A stretch of 27,071 nucleotides of DNA from an uncultured PS1 clade bacterium (GCA_937950605.1 CALFDA010000088.1:1-27071), one strand, 5' to 3'; shown: positions 15,320 to 24,440, counted from the first letter of the stretch. A program made the numbers and translations. The notes: generated by a model not told the origin, from the letters alone.

Positions 15320-16606
15320 ATGAAAATCCAACACATTCAAGCACGTGAAGTTCTAGATTCTAGAGGCAATCCAACTGTTGAAGCAGATGTTATACTTGAC
15401 GATGGCACAATGGGTAGTGCAATGGTTCCATCTGGTGCTTCAACAGGCGTACATGAAGCACTAGAATTACGCGATGGCGATAAGTCTCGTTATTTAGGCA
15501 AAGGTGTTTTGCGGGCTGTGGCTTTTATCAATACTGAGATTGCTAAAGCTTTATCAGGTTTTAATATTGATGATTTAACGAAAATTGATCAAACGATGAT
15601 AGCACTTGATGGCACAAAAACAAAATCTCGCTTAGGTGCAAACTCTATTTTGGCGGTGTCGTTGGCAGCCGCTCATGCAAACGCCAACCGACAAAACAAA
15701 CCACTATATGACACACTAGATTTGAATGCCAAATACCAATTGCCTGTGCCTATGATGAATATTATCAATGGCGGTGAACATGCTAATAACAATGTGGATA
15801 TTCAAGAATTTATGATTATTCCCGCAGGCGCACCAAGTTTCAAAGAAGCTTTGCGTTATGGTGCGGAGGTATTTCATCATCTTAAATCCATATTAGCAGC
15901 CCAAGGGCTGAGTACCACAGTTGGCGATGAGGGTGGTTTTGCCCCCGATTTAGCATCTAACGAAGAAGCAATTAAAATGATTTTAAAAGCCATTGAAAAA
16001 GCAGGTTTTATTGCTGGTAAAGATATTTTTATCGGCATTGATGTTGCTAGTTCCGAGTTTTATGAAAGTGGCATTTATCATTTAACTTCTGAAAATCGCT
16101 CTTTAAAATCACACGAGTTTGTCGATTATCTATCCGATTGGGTAGAAAACTACCCGATTATCTCTATTGAAGATGGCATGAGTGAAAACGACTGGGACGG
16201 TTGGGATTTATTAACTAAAAAAATTGGCGATAAAGTGCAATTGGTTGGTGATGATTTATTTGCAACTAATAGCGAAATTCTTGCACAAGGCATTGATAAA
16301 TCTGTTGCTAATTCAATCTTAATTAAAGTTAACCAAATTGGCACGCTTAGCGAAACTTTTGCCACGATAAAAGTCGCAGAAAAAGCGGGGTATACTTGCA
16401 TTGTGTCGCACCGCTCTGGAGAAACCGAAGATAGCACAATCGCAGATTTAGCGGTGGCAACGGGGTGTGGACAAATCAAAACAGGGTCATTATCGCGCTC
16501 TGATCGATTAGCAAAATACAATCGCTTATTACGCATTGAGGAAGAATTAGGAGAAAATGCACTCTACCCTAGACTTGAAGCTTTTCGTCATTTGCGTCAA
16601 ACCTAA
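15320..16606 (+). CDS. eno: Enolase
   Basis: This 428-residue glycolytic enzyme interconverts 2-phosphoglycerate and phosphoenolpyruvate, and in many bacteria it is also a degradosome component. Characteristic segments are AREVLDSRGNPTVEADV (8-24), the mobile loop SGASTGVHEALELRDGD, NGGEHANNNVDIQEFMI, VGDEGGFAP, SIEDGMSENDWDGW, LVGDDLFATN, the LIKVNQIGTLSET stretch and the signature VSHRSGETEDSTIADLAV. The length matches the bacterial enzyme (about 430). It starts at ATG 15320. pyrG and ftsB, frequent neighbours elsewhere, are not here; a CNNM-family gene follows after 3 bases. Confidence 0.98.
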   Translation: MKIQHIQAREVLDSRGNPTVEADVILDDGTMGSAMVPSGASTGVHEALELRDGDKSRYLGKGVLRAVAFINTEIAKALSGFNIDDLTKIDQTMIALDGTKTKSRLGANSILAVSLAAAHANANRQNKPLYDTLDLNAKYQLPVPMMNIINGGEHANNNVDIQEFMIIPAGAPSFKEALRYGAEVFHHLKSILAAQGLSTTVGDEGGFAPDLASNEEAIKMILKAIEKAGFIAGKDIFIGIDVASSEFYESGIYHLTSENRSLKSHEFVDYLSDWVENYPIISIEDGMSENDWDGWDLLTKKIGDKVQLVGDDLFATNSEILAQGIDKSVANSILIKVNQIGTLSETFATIKVAEKAGYTCIVSHRSGETEDSTIADLAVATGCGQIKTGSLSRSDRLAKYNRLLRIEEELGENALYPRLEAFRHLRQT

Positions 16607-16609
16607 GAA

Positions 16610-17857
16610 TTGGAATCACTTTCAACTTTTTGGCTAGCCATTATTTTATTCGGGTTGATAATAGTCTCGGCTTTTTTTTCATCGGCTGAAACTTCAATGA
16701 TGGCGATTAATCGTTATCGCTTAAAAGCACTCAGCAAAACTAATAAAAACGCCAAACGTACTGAAAAATTATTGAATGATTTAGATTATCTGATTGGCAC
16801 GATTTTATTAGGTAATAATTTAGTTAATATTTTTGCTGCTAGTATTGCAACTATATTATCTATTAAACTTTGGGGCGAAGGCTCGGTAGTATTATCATCA
16901 CTGGTGCTGACTTGTGTTATTTTGGTGTTTGCGGAAACCACACCAAAAACTTTTGCCGCCAAAAATCCTGAAAGAATCGCTCTACCTGCATCAGTTGTCA
17001 TAGATTTATTGATTAAGTCATTTAAACCTTTTGTTTGGTTAATTGCAAAAATGAGCAAAACTATTCTTGCAATGTTAGGGGTAAAAGAAAATGATATAGA
17101 CAAAAAAATGACATCAGAAGAATTGAAAATGGTGGTTAATGATGCCAAACCCGTTATCGCATCGAATTATCAGAAAATGTTGCTTAATATTATTGATTTA
17201 GAACAGGTAAAGGTTGAGGATATTATGATTCCTAAACACGAATTAGTTAGCGTTGACATCAACAAACCTGATGAAATTTTAAAACAATTAGAGCATATAC
17301 AGCACACTAGACTCTTAACTTATGATGCTTCAAGCAACAATATTACTGGTGTTCTTCATATGCGAGATATTGTCAATTTATATGCTAAAGGAGATTTTAG
17401 CATTGAGAATGTGCTATCACTAATCCGCACTCCTTATTTCGTGCCAGAAGGCACTTCTTTAGCAAATCAACTAGCACATTTTCAAGCGCAAAAAAGACGT
17501 TTAGGGTTAGTGGTTGACGAATACGGCGAGGTGCGCGGATTAGTTGTGTTAGAAGATATTTTAGAAGAAATTGTGGGGCAATTTACCTCTAATCAAAATG
17601 AAATTATTGATGAAATTGTTAAGCAAAAAGATGGTCGTTACTTGATTGACCCAAGGATTAATATACGAGAATTAAATTTAGCGCTACAACTCAATTTATC
17701 TGTTGCTAAAGCTAAAACCTTGAATGGACTTATTTTAGAAACCCTGCAAAATATCCCCAAGCGTGATGTGAGTGTGAAAATTGACAATGTGTTAATTGAT
17801 ATTGTGAAAATTTCCGATCAAAGCATTAAGTTAGTCAGACTCACAAAATTAGATTAG
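16610..17857 (+). CDS. CNNM/CorB-like membrane protein with CBS pair (HlyC/CorC family)
   Basis: This 415-residue inner-membrane protein has an N-terminal CNNM (DUF21) domain of about three to four helices (roughly 5-140), containing SAFFSSAETSMMAINRYRL and FAETTPKTFAAKNPERIA. A CBS-domain pair follows (about 190-320, with DIMIPKHELVSVD and VVDEYGEVRGLVVLEDILEEIVG), then a C-terminal CorC_HlyC transporter-associated domain. This family is implicated in Mg2+/Co2+ transport or efflux. It starts at TTG 16610, supported by the family-typical MESLST N-terminus and by its position 3 bases after the eno stop. A second, soluble CorC homologue lies at 22294. YfjD/CorB-like is the best description; the substrate is not proven. 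Confidence 0.88.
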   Translation: MESLSTFWLAIILFGLIIVSAFFSSAETSMMAINRYRLKALSKTNKNAKRTEKLLNDLDYLIGTILLGNNLVNIFAASIATILSIKLWGEGSVVLSSLVLTCVILVFAETTPKTFAAKNPERIALPASVVIDLLIKSFKPFVWLIAKMSKTILAMLGVKENDIDKKMTSEELKMVVNDAKPVIASNYQKMLLNIIDLEQVKVEDIMIPKHELVSVDINKPDEILKQLEHIQHTRLLTYDASSNNITGVLHMRDIVNLYAKGDFSIENVLSLIRTPYFVPEGTSLANQLAHFQAQKRRLGLVVDEYGEVRGLVVLEDILEEIVGQFTSNQNEIIDEIVKQKDGRYLIDPRINIRELNLALQLNLSVAKAKTLNGLILETLQNIPKRDVSVKIDNVLIDIVKISDQSIKLVRLTKLD

Positions 17858-17972
17858 CCCATGAATAAATTCTTAGAAACAGCGAAAATTTATCTAAATA
17901 TCAGTATTTACAAAGATTAAAAGGTTTGGTTTTAATGATTTACGTCGTTTTGTCATCTATTATCTATCGGAA

Positions 17973-18785
17973 CTAAATTAGTGCTTGTCCCATTTTTACG
18001 GCTTTATCTACTTCTAAATTTAACCTATTTTTTTGATTAGGCATGAGCATCATCACGGTCGAACCCATGTTAAAACGCCCCATTTCTTCGCCTTTTTTTA
18101 AGTAGATATTTTGTGCTTGATAAGCAAAATGTTTGACTTGCTTTATATAAGGCGGACTAATTTGCCCTTGCCAAACGGTTTGCATTGAGCCCACAAAAAT
18201 TGCCCCCACTAACACAAATACACACAAACCAAATTGGGTCTCAAAATAACATACTACGCGCTCATTACGGGCAAACAAGTTATTGACCCGTTTCAACGTT
18301 TTTTGATTAACAGAAAATAAATTGCCTGGGATATAATCCATGGCAATTAACTTACCATCGTAGGGCATATGAATGCGATGATAATCCTTCGGTGAAAGAT
18401 AAATTGTGGCAAAAAAACCTTGCTTAAATTCACTGGCTTTATCATTATTTGCCAACAACTGTTTGATGCTATAACAATGGTTTTTTGCTTGTAGAATTTG
18501 TGCATTATTAATATCACCCACCTGAGAAACAATTCCGTCTACAGGGCAAACAATATCGCCACTAGCAATCACCCTAGCATCAGGTTTGAGGCTACGAGTA
18601 AAAAAATCATTAAAACTGCTATATGCTTGTATTTGTTCATGCTTGGCCTGGGATAAATCTATTTTATAAACTTTAACAAACCAACGAATCAAGGCATTTT
18701 TAAACCATACATTTTCAAATCGAGCAACACGAAACATTAACCTAGATAGCCAATGTTGTGGTAAAAAATATTGCAAAAAACTCAT
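17973..18785 (-). CDS. psd: Phosphatidylserine decarboxylase proenzyme
   Basis: This 270-residue membrane-associated pyruvoyl enzyme makes phosphatidylethanolamine from phosphatidylserine. FNDFFTRSLKPDARVI (58-73) is the family signature. D83 (CPVDG) and H136/H139 (YHRIHMPYDG) fit the catalytic residues, and self-cleavage is expected at S242 in GRFNMGSTV (MGST replacing the more usual LGST), which becomes the pyruvoyl group. Its ATG overlaps the proS TGA (ATGA at 18782-18785), so it is translationally coupled to proS. It faces the CNNM gene convergently across 115 bases that hold no clear terminator. Confidence 0.95.
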   Translation of the reverse strand: MSFLQYFLPQHWLSRLMFRVARFENVWFKNALIRWFVKVYKIDLSQAKHEQIQAYSSFNDFFTRSLKPDARVIASGDIVCPVDGIVSQVGDINNAQILQAKNHCYSIKQLLANNDKASEFKQGFFATIYLSPKDYHRIHMPYDGKLIAMDYIPGNLFSVNQKTLKRVNNLFARNERVVCYFETQFGLCVFVLVGAIFVGSMQTVWQGQISPPYIKQVKHFAYQAQNIYLKKGEEMGRFNMGSTVMMLMPNQKNRLNLEVDKAVKMGQALI

Positions 18786-20467
18786 GTATTGATTTTGTTT
18801 TGAACAAAACTTAATGCGTGATTAAACTTGAGTGTTATTTTCTCGGGGCTATTTCTTGCTTTGTATTCAACATTGTCATTATCCACATGCATATCACTTA
18901 ACACTATGCGATGTGGAATACCTAACAACTCACTATTAGCAAACATAATACCCGCACGCTCTTTTCTATCATCAAGCAAAACTTCAATACCAGCATCTAA
19001 ACATTGTTGGTACAACATGTCTGCTGAGTTTTTAACACGGATAGATTTACTATAATTAATTGGCACAATCACCAGTGCAAAAGGCGCGATACTACTTGGA
19101 AAAATAATACCCCGATTATCATAATTTTGCTCAATAGCCGCTGCCACAACACGTGTTATCCCAATGCCATAACAACCCATCATCATAGTTAGCGATTTTC
19201 CAGATTCACCAATTACATTAGCATTCATGGCTTTTGAATACTTGTTACCCAGTTGGAAAATGTGACCCACCTCAATGCCGCGCTTAATCACTAATTTTCC
19301 TTTACCGTCTGGCGAGGGGTCGCCCGCGACGGCATTGCGCAAATCTGCTGTTTGTAATAAAACATTGCCCCAATTTGCACCTGTTAAATGATAATCCCAC
19401 TCATTTGCACCACAAACAAAATCTACCATCACCTCGGCTGCATAATCTACAATTAATTCAATGTTTAAATCTTTAACGCCAATAAAACCTTTTTTTAAAC
19501 CTAAGGTTTTAATTTCTGCATCACTAGCAAATTTAAAATCACCTAGTAGATTTTGCACCTTGGCTTCATTTAACTCATGGTCACCTCGAAGTGCCAGAGC
19601 TTTGTAACCATCAACAACTTTAATAATTATTGTCTTCACACATTGCGATGCCTCAACATTCAAAAACTGTGCAACATCTTTAATACTGGTAATTTTTTTA
19701 GTAAGCACTTGTGCTTCAATGGCACTTGGGGTATTGATTTTTTCTTGCTGGGAAAAGGCTACTTTTTCAATATTTGCAGCATAATTAGAGGTATCAGAAA
19801 AACAAATGGCATCTTCGCCAGATTCAGCCAACACATGAAACTCAACCGAATTATCACCCCCAATATTGCCGCTGTCTGCTAATACAGCACGATAGTTCAA
19901 ACCAAGACGCTCAAAAATACGGCAATAGGTGGCATGCATTTTTTCGAACTCTAGCTTCATACTTGCCGCATCTAAATGAAAAGAATAAGCATCTTTCATG
20001 ATGAATTCTCTCGAACGCATAACCCCAAAACGCGGACGAATTTCATCACGAAATTTGGTTTGAATTTGGTAAAAATTCATTGGTAATTGCTTATAACTGT
20101 TAAGGTATTGGCTGGCTAAATCGGTAATCACCTCTTCATGGGTTGGACTCAAGCAAAATTTTCTATTGTGTCTATCATTAAAACGTAATAATTCTGCGCC
20201 ATAGGCATCCCAACGCCCTGATTCTTGCCAAAGTTCTGCTGGTTGCACAACTGGCATCAACACTTCTTGTGCGCCTGATTGGTTCATTTCTTCACGAATA
20301 ATATTTTCTACCTTTTGCAGGACATTTAGACCTATTGGCAAATACGAATATAATCCTGAAGCAAGTTTGGAAATAAGCCCTGCACGAATCATCAACTGAT
20401 GAGAGGCAATCTGCGCATCGTTAGGAGCCTCTTTTTGTGTTGGAATGAGAATCTGGCTGGTTTTCAT
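18782..20467 (-). CDS. proS: Prolyl-tRNA synthetase (bacterial type, with editing domain)
   Basis: This 561-residue class II aminoacyl-tRNA synthetase charges tRNA-Pro. Motif 1 lies around 38-80 (LASGLYSYLPIGLNVLQKVE). The catalytic core has SPTHEE at 107-112 and FRDEIRPRFGVMRSREFIMKDAYSFH around 139-164 (motif 2). Motif 3 is GCYGIGITRV at 431-440, and the anticodon-binding domain follows to the C-terminus. Between motifs 2 and 3 the insertion (about 245-385) is the YbaK-like editing domain that clears mischarged Ala, with K279 and GDHELN present. It starts at ATG 20467, only 36 bases from the divergent protease-family gene, and is coupled to psd. Confidence 0.98.
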   Translation of the reverse strand: MKTSQILIPTQKEAPNDAQIASHQLMIRAGLISKLASGLYSYLPIGLNVLQKVENIIREEMNQSGAQEVLMPVVQPAELWQESGRWDAYGAELLRFNDRHNRKFCLSPTHEEVITDLASQYLNSYKQLPMNFYQIQTKFRDEIRPRFGVMRSREFIMKDAYSFHLDAASMKLEFEKMHATYCRIFERLGLNYRAVLADSGNIGGDNSVEFHVLAESGEDAICFSDTSNYAANIEKVAFSQQEKINTPSAIEAQVLTKKITSIKDVAQFLNVEASQCVKTIIIKVVDGYKALALRGDHELNEAKVQNLLGDFKFASDAEIKTLGLKKGFIGVKDLNIELIVDYAAEVMVDFVCGANEWDYHLTGANWGNVLLQTADLRNAVAGDPSPDGKGKLVIKRGIEVGHIFQLGNKYSKAMNANVIGESGKSLTMMMGCYGIGITRVVAAAIEQNYDNRGIIFPSSIAPFALVIVPINYSKSIRVKNSADMLYQQCLDAGIEVLLDDRKERAGIMFANSELLGIPHRIVLSDMHVDNDNVEYKARNSPEKITLKFNHALSFVQNKINT

Positions 20468-20468
20468 T

Positions 20469-20474
20469 TATAAT
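20469..20474 (+). promoter_or_regulatory. Candidate -10 box in the 36-base proS/M50 divergent spacer
   Basis: A perfect TATAAT lies 29 bases before the plus-strand ATG 20504. Its -35 element would fall inside the proS coding region, where TTGGAA (20440-20445) is present but too far away (23 bases). No Shine-Dalgarno precedes ATG 20504. The opposite strand offers TATATT (20480-20485 reversed) for proS, so the two promoters must overlap. Confidence 0.35.
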
Positions 20475-20503
20475 GACAAATATAAAAACGACTAATTTTA
20501 CCC

Positions 20504-21136
20504 ATGCTTGATTTTCAGACACTTTTAATTTATGCAGTTCCTTTAATTTTTGCCATTACTGTGCATGAAGTTGCGCATGGTTGGGTTGCTAATCTATGTG
20601 GCGATGGTAGTGCCAAAATGCTGGGAAGATTGACACTCAACCCAGTAAAACATGTTGACCCAATTGGTACGCTACTAGTGCCAGTGGTGTTGTATTTTAT
20701 TGGTTCTCCTTTTTTATTTGGCTGGGCAAAGCCTGTGCCAATTAACTTTAATGCACTCAAGTCGCCTAAACAAGATATGATGTTAGTTGCACTTGCTGGA
20801 CCAGTATCTAACTTTATTATGGCGTTTTTATGGTTGTTTTTGCTTATGTTGGTACTTAATCCGCCAAATGAATTTTTGCTTAAAATGGCGGGGTTTGGTA
20901 TCTTTATTAATCTTATTCTAGGCGTATTTAATTTGCTTCCTCTACCGCCATTAGATGGCTCCCATGTGCTAAGTGCGCTGTTGCCAAATAAGTTGGCTTA
21001 TACATATAATAAACTACAAAATTATGGTTTATTTATATTATTAGGGTTGCTATTCTTGGGGATTTTTGAAGATATTATATTGCCAATAGTTATAGCACTA
21101 AGAACCACAATGTTTAATATTGTAGGTGTAATTTAG
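20504..21136 (+). CDS. Site-2 protease family (M50) membrane metalloprotease
   Basis: This 210-residue polytopic membrane protein has HEVAH at 21-25 in the first helix (zinc site and catalytic Glu) and NLLPLPPLDGSH at 143-154, whose D151 completes the zinc site. GWAKPVPIN in the first loop is typical of the short M50 subgroup found as a stand-alone protein in many bacteria. It has no PDZ domain, unlike RseP. The substrate is unknown. It starts at ATG 20504. It is divergent from proS and separated from hisA by 111 bases, so it is probably its own unit. Confidence 0.9.
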   Translation: MLDFQTLLIYAVPLIFAITVHEVAHGWVANLCGDGSAKMLGRLTLNPVKHVDPIGTLLVPVVLYFIGSPFLFGWAKPVPINFNALKSPKQDMMLVALAGPVSNFIMAFLWLFLLMLVLNPPNEFLLKMAGFGIFINLILGVFNLLPLPPLDGSHVLSALLPNKLAYTYNKLQNYGLFILLGLLFLGIFEDIILPIVIALRTTMFNIVGVI

Positions 21137-21212
21137 AGATAACATAGTTATTATATTTGGTATTTTTGAGACTACTACACAAACAGAAAAAATTAATTTT
21201 TATAGCGTTTTT

Positions 21213-21221
21213 TGATAAAAT
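21213..21221 (+). promoter_or_regulatory. Candidate extended -10 promoter of the hisA operon
   Basis: TGATAAAAT at 21213-21221 is an extended -10 (TG plus TAAAAT), with a weak TTAATT (21193-21198) 17 bases upstream. Transcription would start near 21228, giving about a 20-base leader to the hisA ATG without a Shine-Dalgarno. It is the only evident promoter for the five-gene run. Confidence 0.45.
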
Positions 21222-21247
21222 TCGCCCAGTTTAAAACACATAGAACA

Positions 21248-21982
21248 ATGATAATCATTCCAGCAATAGATTTAAAAGATGGGCAATGCGTGCGCTTGAG
21301 ACAAGGTTTGATGGAAGATACCACAGTGTTTTCCGATAATCCAGTAGAGATGGCAGCACAGTGGGTTAAACAAGGTGCAAAACGCCTACATTTGGTGGAT
21401 TTAAATGGGGCGTTTAAGGGTGAACCCGTAAATGCTAAAAGTATAGAGCAGATTGTATCGACATTTCCCGATTTACCTGTGCAAATTGGCGGCGGTATTC
21501 GGGATATAAATATTGCCAATGCCTATATTGAGACAGGGGTTAGGTATGTGATTATTGGCACAATGGCAGTAACTAATCCCAAGTTTATATCGCAGTTATG
21601 TCGTGAGTTTCCTGATCAAGTGATTGTTGGATTAGATGCTAATGATGGTTTGGTGGCTACACAGGGTTGGAGCAAAAAAACTGATTTAAATGTCCTAGAT
21701 TTATCAAAAAGGTTTGAGCAAGATGGTGTGAGTTCAATTGTTTATACCGATATTGCACGAGACGGCATGATGCAAGGAATTAATGTTGAAGCAACGACAA
21801 ATCTTGCTAAACATACTTCAATTCCAATCATTGCCTCTGGTGGTATTACTAATATTGATGACATTGCTAACTTACTAATCGAGGCGCATCATGGTATTAT
21901 AGGCGCAATTACTGGACGAGCGATTTACGAGAACACACTAGATTTTTCCCAAGCTCAGGCATTGTGTGATGCACAGCCATGA
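21248..21982 (+). CDS. hisA: Phosphoribosylformimino-AICAR ribotide isomerase (histidine synthesis)
   Basis: This 244-residue TIM-barrel enzyme catalyses the Amadori isomerisation of ProFAR to PRFAR. The start MIIIPAIDLKDGQCVRL is the HisA signature, with catalytic D8 and D130 (VGLDANDG). Phosphate-binding segments include GGGIRD, VIIGTMAV, TDIARDGMMQG, ASGGITN and GAITGRAIYE. HisA rather than HisF is indicated by the N-terminus and by VYTDIARDG. I start at ATG 21248; an in-frame TTG at 21212 is rejected because it precedes the family start. Other his genes are absent here. The stop overlaps rnfH (ATGA). Confidence 0.96.
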   Translation: MIIIPAIDLKDGQCVRLRQGLMEDTTVFSDNPVEMAAQWVKQGAKRLHLVDLNGAFKGEPVNAKSIEQIVSTFPDLPVQIGGGIRDINIANAYIETGVRYVIIGTMAVTNPKFISQLCREFPDQVIVGLDANDGLVATQGWSKKTDLNVLDLSKRFEQDGVSSIVYTDIARDGMMQGINVEATTNLAKHTSIPIIASGGITNIDDIANLLIEAHHGIIGAITGRAIYENTLDFSQAQALCDAQP

Positions 21983-22293
21983 AGATAGAAGTTGCCTACG
22001 CCCTACAATATAAACAAACACTACTAGCTTTTGAAGTAGATGAAGGTACAACACTTAAACAGGCGATAGAGTTATCTGGAATTATGGACATCTATCCGCA
22101 AATTGATTTATCCAAAAACAAAACGGGTATTTTTGGAAAAATTTCCAAACTAGATACTGTTTTGCGTCCAAAAGATCGAGTTGAAATTTATCGACCACTA
22201 ATTGCCGACCCAAAACAGATGCGTAAAAAGCGTGCTACACAAGGCAAAAAGATGCGCAGTGACAAAACTAATGTTGTTAAAATGATGCCCTAA
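21979..22293 (+). CDS. rnfH: RnfH family protein (UPF0125)
   Basis: This 104-residue small ubiquitin-fold (beta-grasp) protein is of the RnfH family, named for linkage to the Rnf electron-transport complex but with no settled function. The N-terminus KIEVAYALQYKQTLLAFEV, then GTTLKQAIELSGI, the KTGIFGK core and the C-terminal LRPKDRVEIYRPLIADPKQMRKKRA are diagnostic. The basic tail is usual. ATG overlaps the hisA stop by 4 bases, and the stop abuts the corC ATG directly. No rnf genes are in the window. Confidence 0.93.
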   Translation: MKIEVAYALQYKQTLLAFEVDEGTTLKQAIELSGIMDIYPQIDLSKNKTGIFGKISKLDTVLRPKDRVEIYRPLIADPKQMRKKRATQGKKMRSDKTNVVKMMP

Positions 22294-23121
22294 ATGAACG
22301 AAGAACAACCTCCTTCGATATCTTTGTTACAAAGATTAAAAAAACGATTTTTTCGTGCAAAACTTGGTTCAAGCGATGAGTTATTGCAGTCCATAAAAGA
22401 GGCCGAGCAAAGTCATGTGATTGATTCACTATCACGTTCAATTATTGAAAACACAATACAACTTGGAAACATGGAGGTGCGTGATGCGATGGTGCCAAAA
22501 TCAAAAATGGTGCTCATTGATTACCAATCAACAACGCAAGAATTATTAACCATTATGCTTGATTCTGCGCATTCTCGGTTTCCAGTGATTAACGGAGAAC
22601 AAGGTAAAATACTAGGTGTTATTTTAGCCAAAGATTTACTGGGTTATTTTGCGGGCGAGCAAACTTCTGAATTTAATTACAAGCAGTATTTACGCGACGC
22701 TACATTAGTACCAGAAAGCAAAACCTTAGGGGCATTATTAAGGGATTTTCAACAAAACAAATTGCATATGGCAATTGTAATGGACGAATATGGTGAGATT
22801 GCAGGCTTAATAACATTAGAAGATGTGCTAGAGCAAATTGTGGGTAAAATTGAAGACGAGCACGACTTGGAAGAAGATAATATTATTGAATTTAGCGACA
22901 ATCGTTACCTAATTAAAGGACATACGCCTATTGAAGAGTTTAACGACTTTTTTGATGTTAAACTACAAACTAGAGGCGTGGATACTATTGCGGGTTTGGT
23001 GATTTCTGAATTTACTTATCTGCCAGAACAGGCAAAAGAGATTGATTTACAGGGCTTACATTTTAAAGTTTTAAAGGCTGATTCTCGAAGGTTGTGCCTA
23101 CTAGAGGTTACTAAAAATTAA
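22294..23121 (+). CDS. corC: CorC/HlyC family CBS-domain protein
   Basis: This 275-residue soluble protein of the YbeX/CorC type lacks the membrane CNNM domain. After a charged N-terminus comes VRDAMVPKSKMVLID and a CBS pair (about 65-190, with VMDEYGEIAGLITLEDVLEQIVG), then the C-terminal CorC_HlyC domain (about 200-275). It is implicated in Mg2+/Co2+ resistance and, for YbeX relatives, in ribosome metabolism. ATG follows the rnfH TAA with no gap, indicating translational coupling, and pmbA begins 5 bases after. It is distinct from the membrane-anchored relative at 16610. Confidence 0.9.
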   Translation: MNEEQPPSISLLQRLKKRFFRAKLGSSDELLQSIKEAEQSHVIDSLSRSIIENTIQLGNMEVRDAMVPKSKMVLIDYQSTTQELLTIMLDSAHSRFPVINGEQGKILGVILAKDLLGYFAGEQTSEFNYKQYLRDATLVPESKTLGALLRDFQQNKLHMAIVMDEYGEIAGLITLEDVLEQIVGKIEDEHDLEEDNIIEFSDNRYLIKGHTPIEEFNDFFDVKLQTRGVDTIAGLVISEFTYLPEQAKEIDLQGLHFKVLKADSRRLCLLEVTKN

Positions 23122-23126
23122 CAATC

Positions 23127-24440
23127 ATGTCGTCATTAGAACAAACTGCAGATATAGTTATTGAGTTATTAAAAAAATACAAAGTTAGTAGTTATGAATT
23201 GTTACTTGACTCAAATTCGGGCATCTCTACCACAGTCAGATTGGGCAAAGTTGAAACCCTGCAATATCATTTAGATAAAAATTTTGCAGTCAATGTGTTT
23301 TTTGGCAAAAAGAAAGGACATGCATCTAGCGTTGATTTAAGTAAAAATAGCCTTGAGAAAACCATTGAATCTGCTTGCTTGATTGCAAAATACACCCAAG
23401 CAGACCCATTTAATGGCTTAGCACCAAAAGCACTCATGGCCTTTGATGCGCCTGATTTAGATTTATATTACCCTTGGGATTTACAAGCACACCAAAGTAT
23501 TGATATTGCCAAAGAATGCGAAGAAATCGCACTCATACAAGATGAAATTACTAATTCTGATGGTGCAGAATTGTCAAGTTTTCAGGGAAAAAGTTTGTAT
23601 GCTAATTCCCATGGTTTAATTGCTATGCAAAATAGCACCCGTCATTCGCTACATTGCGCATTAATTGCAAGTCGTAATCATGATATGCAAAAGGCTTATG
23701 AATATACGACAGCCATTGATGCGAATGATTTGCAAACCCCACAACAACTCGGAATAAAAACCGCAAAACTTGCCCAGCAAAAATTAGGTTCGCGCTCACT
23801 TAACTCAAAAAAATGCCCTATAATTTTCGCGCCACATCTGTCTAATGGGTTATTTGCGCGACTTTTAGATGCATTAAGCGGTGCTAGGCAATATAAAAAA
23901 TCTAGTTTTTTATTAAATAGTGCCGATAAACTTGTGTTGCCAGAAAACATTAGTTTGCGTGAACACCCATTTGCCAAAAAAACACTAGGTGCTAAAGCGA
24001 TTGATCGAGACGGTGTGTTGAAACGTGAGCAATATTTTATTCAGCATGGACAGGTTAAAAGTTACGTCATGGGGCAATATTCTGCCAATCAATTAGGCTT
24101 AAAAACCACTGCAAATGCAGGCGGTGTGAGCAATGTTGTTGTAGAATCAAATTTTGACGGCGGTTTAGATGAAATGATTCAAACCATGGGCGAAGGTTTA
24201 GTAGTTACAGAGTTAATGGGGCAAGGCGTTAATATGACAACTGGAGATTATTCTCGTGGTGCCACAGGTTTTTGGGTAGAAAATGGTGAAATTCAATATC
24301 CAGTTTCAGAATTAACAATTGCGGGCAATCTTAAAGATATGTTATTGGGTATTGAATATGTGGGTAATGATATAGATTGGCGTAGCAATATTAAAGTTGG
24401 TTGCGTTTTAATTAATCAAATGACGGTAGCTGGTGGGTAG
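23127..24440 (+). CDS. pmbA: TldE/PmbA subunit of the TldD/E metalloprotease
   Basis: This 437-residue cytoplasmic protein is the regulatory partner of the TldD zinc protease, which matures or degrades small peptides such as microcins and antitoxins. The early RLGKVETLQYHLDKNFAVNVFFGKKKGHAS block, KCPIIFAPHLSNGLFARLLDALSG, SYVMGQYSANQLGLKTTANAGG and MTTGDYSRGATGFWVENGEIQYPVSELTIAGNL are PmbA hallmarks. No HExxxH zinc motif is present, as expected for TldE. tldD is not in the window. It starts at ATG 23127, and its end overlaps the next gene by 8 bases. Confidence 0.94.
   Translation: MSSLEQTADIVIELLKKYKVSSYELLLDSNSGISTTVRLGKVETLQYHLDKNFAVNVFFGKKKGHASSVDLSKNSLEKTIESACLIAKYTQADPFNGLAPKALMAFDAPDLDLYYPWDLQAHQSIDIAKECEEIALIQDEITNSDGAELSSFQGKSLYANSHGLIAMQNSTRHSLHCALIASRNHDMQKAYEYTTAIDANDLQTPQQLGIKTAKLAQQKLGSRSLNSKKCPIIFAPHLSNGLFARLLDALSGARQYKKSSFLLNSADKLVLPENISLREHPFAKKTLGAKAIDRDGVLKREQYFIQHGQVKSYVMGQYSANQLGLKTTANAGGVSNVVVESNFDGGLDEMIQTMGEGLVVTELMGQGVNMTTGDYSRGATGFWVENGEIQYPVSELTIAGNLKDMLLGIEYVGNDIDWRSNIKVGCVLINQMTVAGG

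Noticed and set aside
17858..17972. Coding-like text between the CNNM gene and psd (for example FGFNDLRRFVIYYLSELN)
   Set aside because: It is under 120 bases, appears in several frames without a start or ribosome-binding site, and matches no family I know; it could be a decayed gene but cannot be supported.
21139..21151. Small hairpin ATAAC-ATA-GTTAT after the M50 gene as a terminator
   Set aside because: A 5-base AT-rich stem without a proper T-run is too weak.
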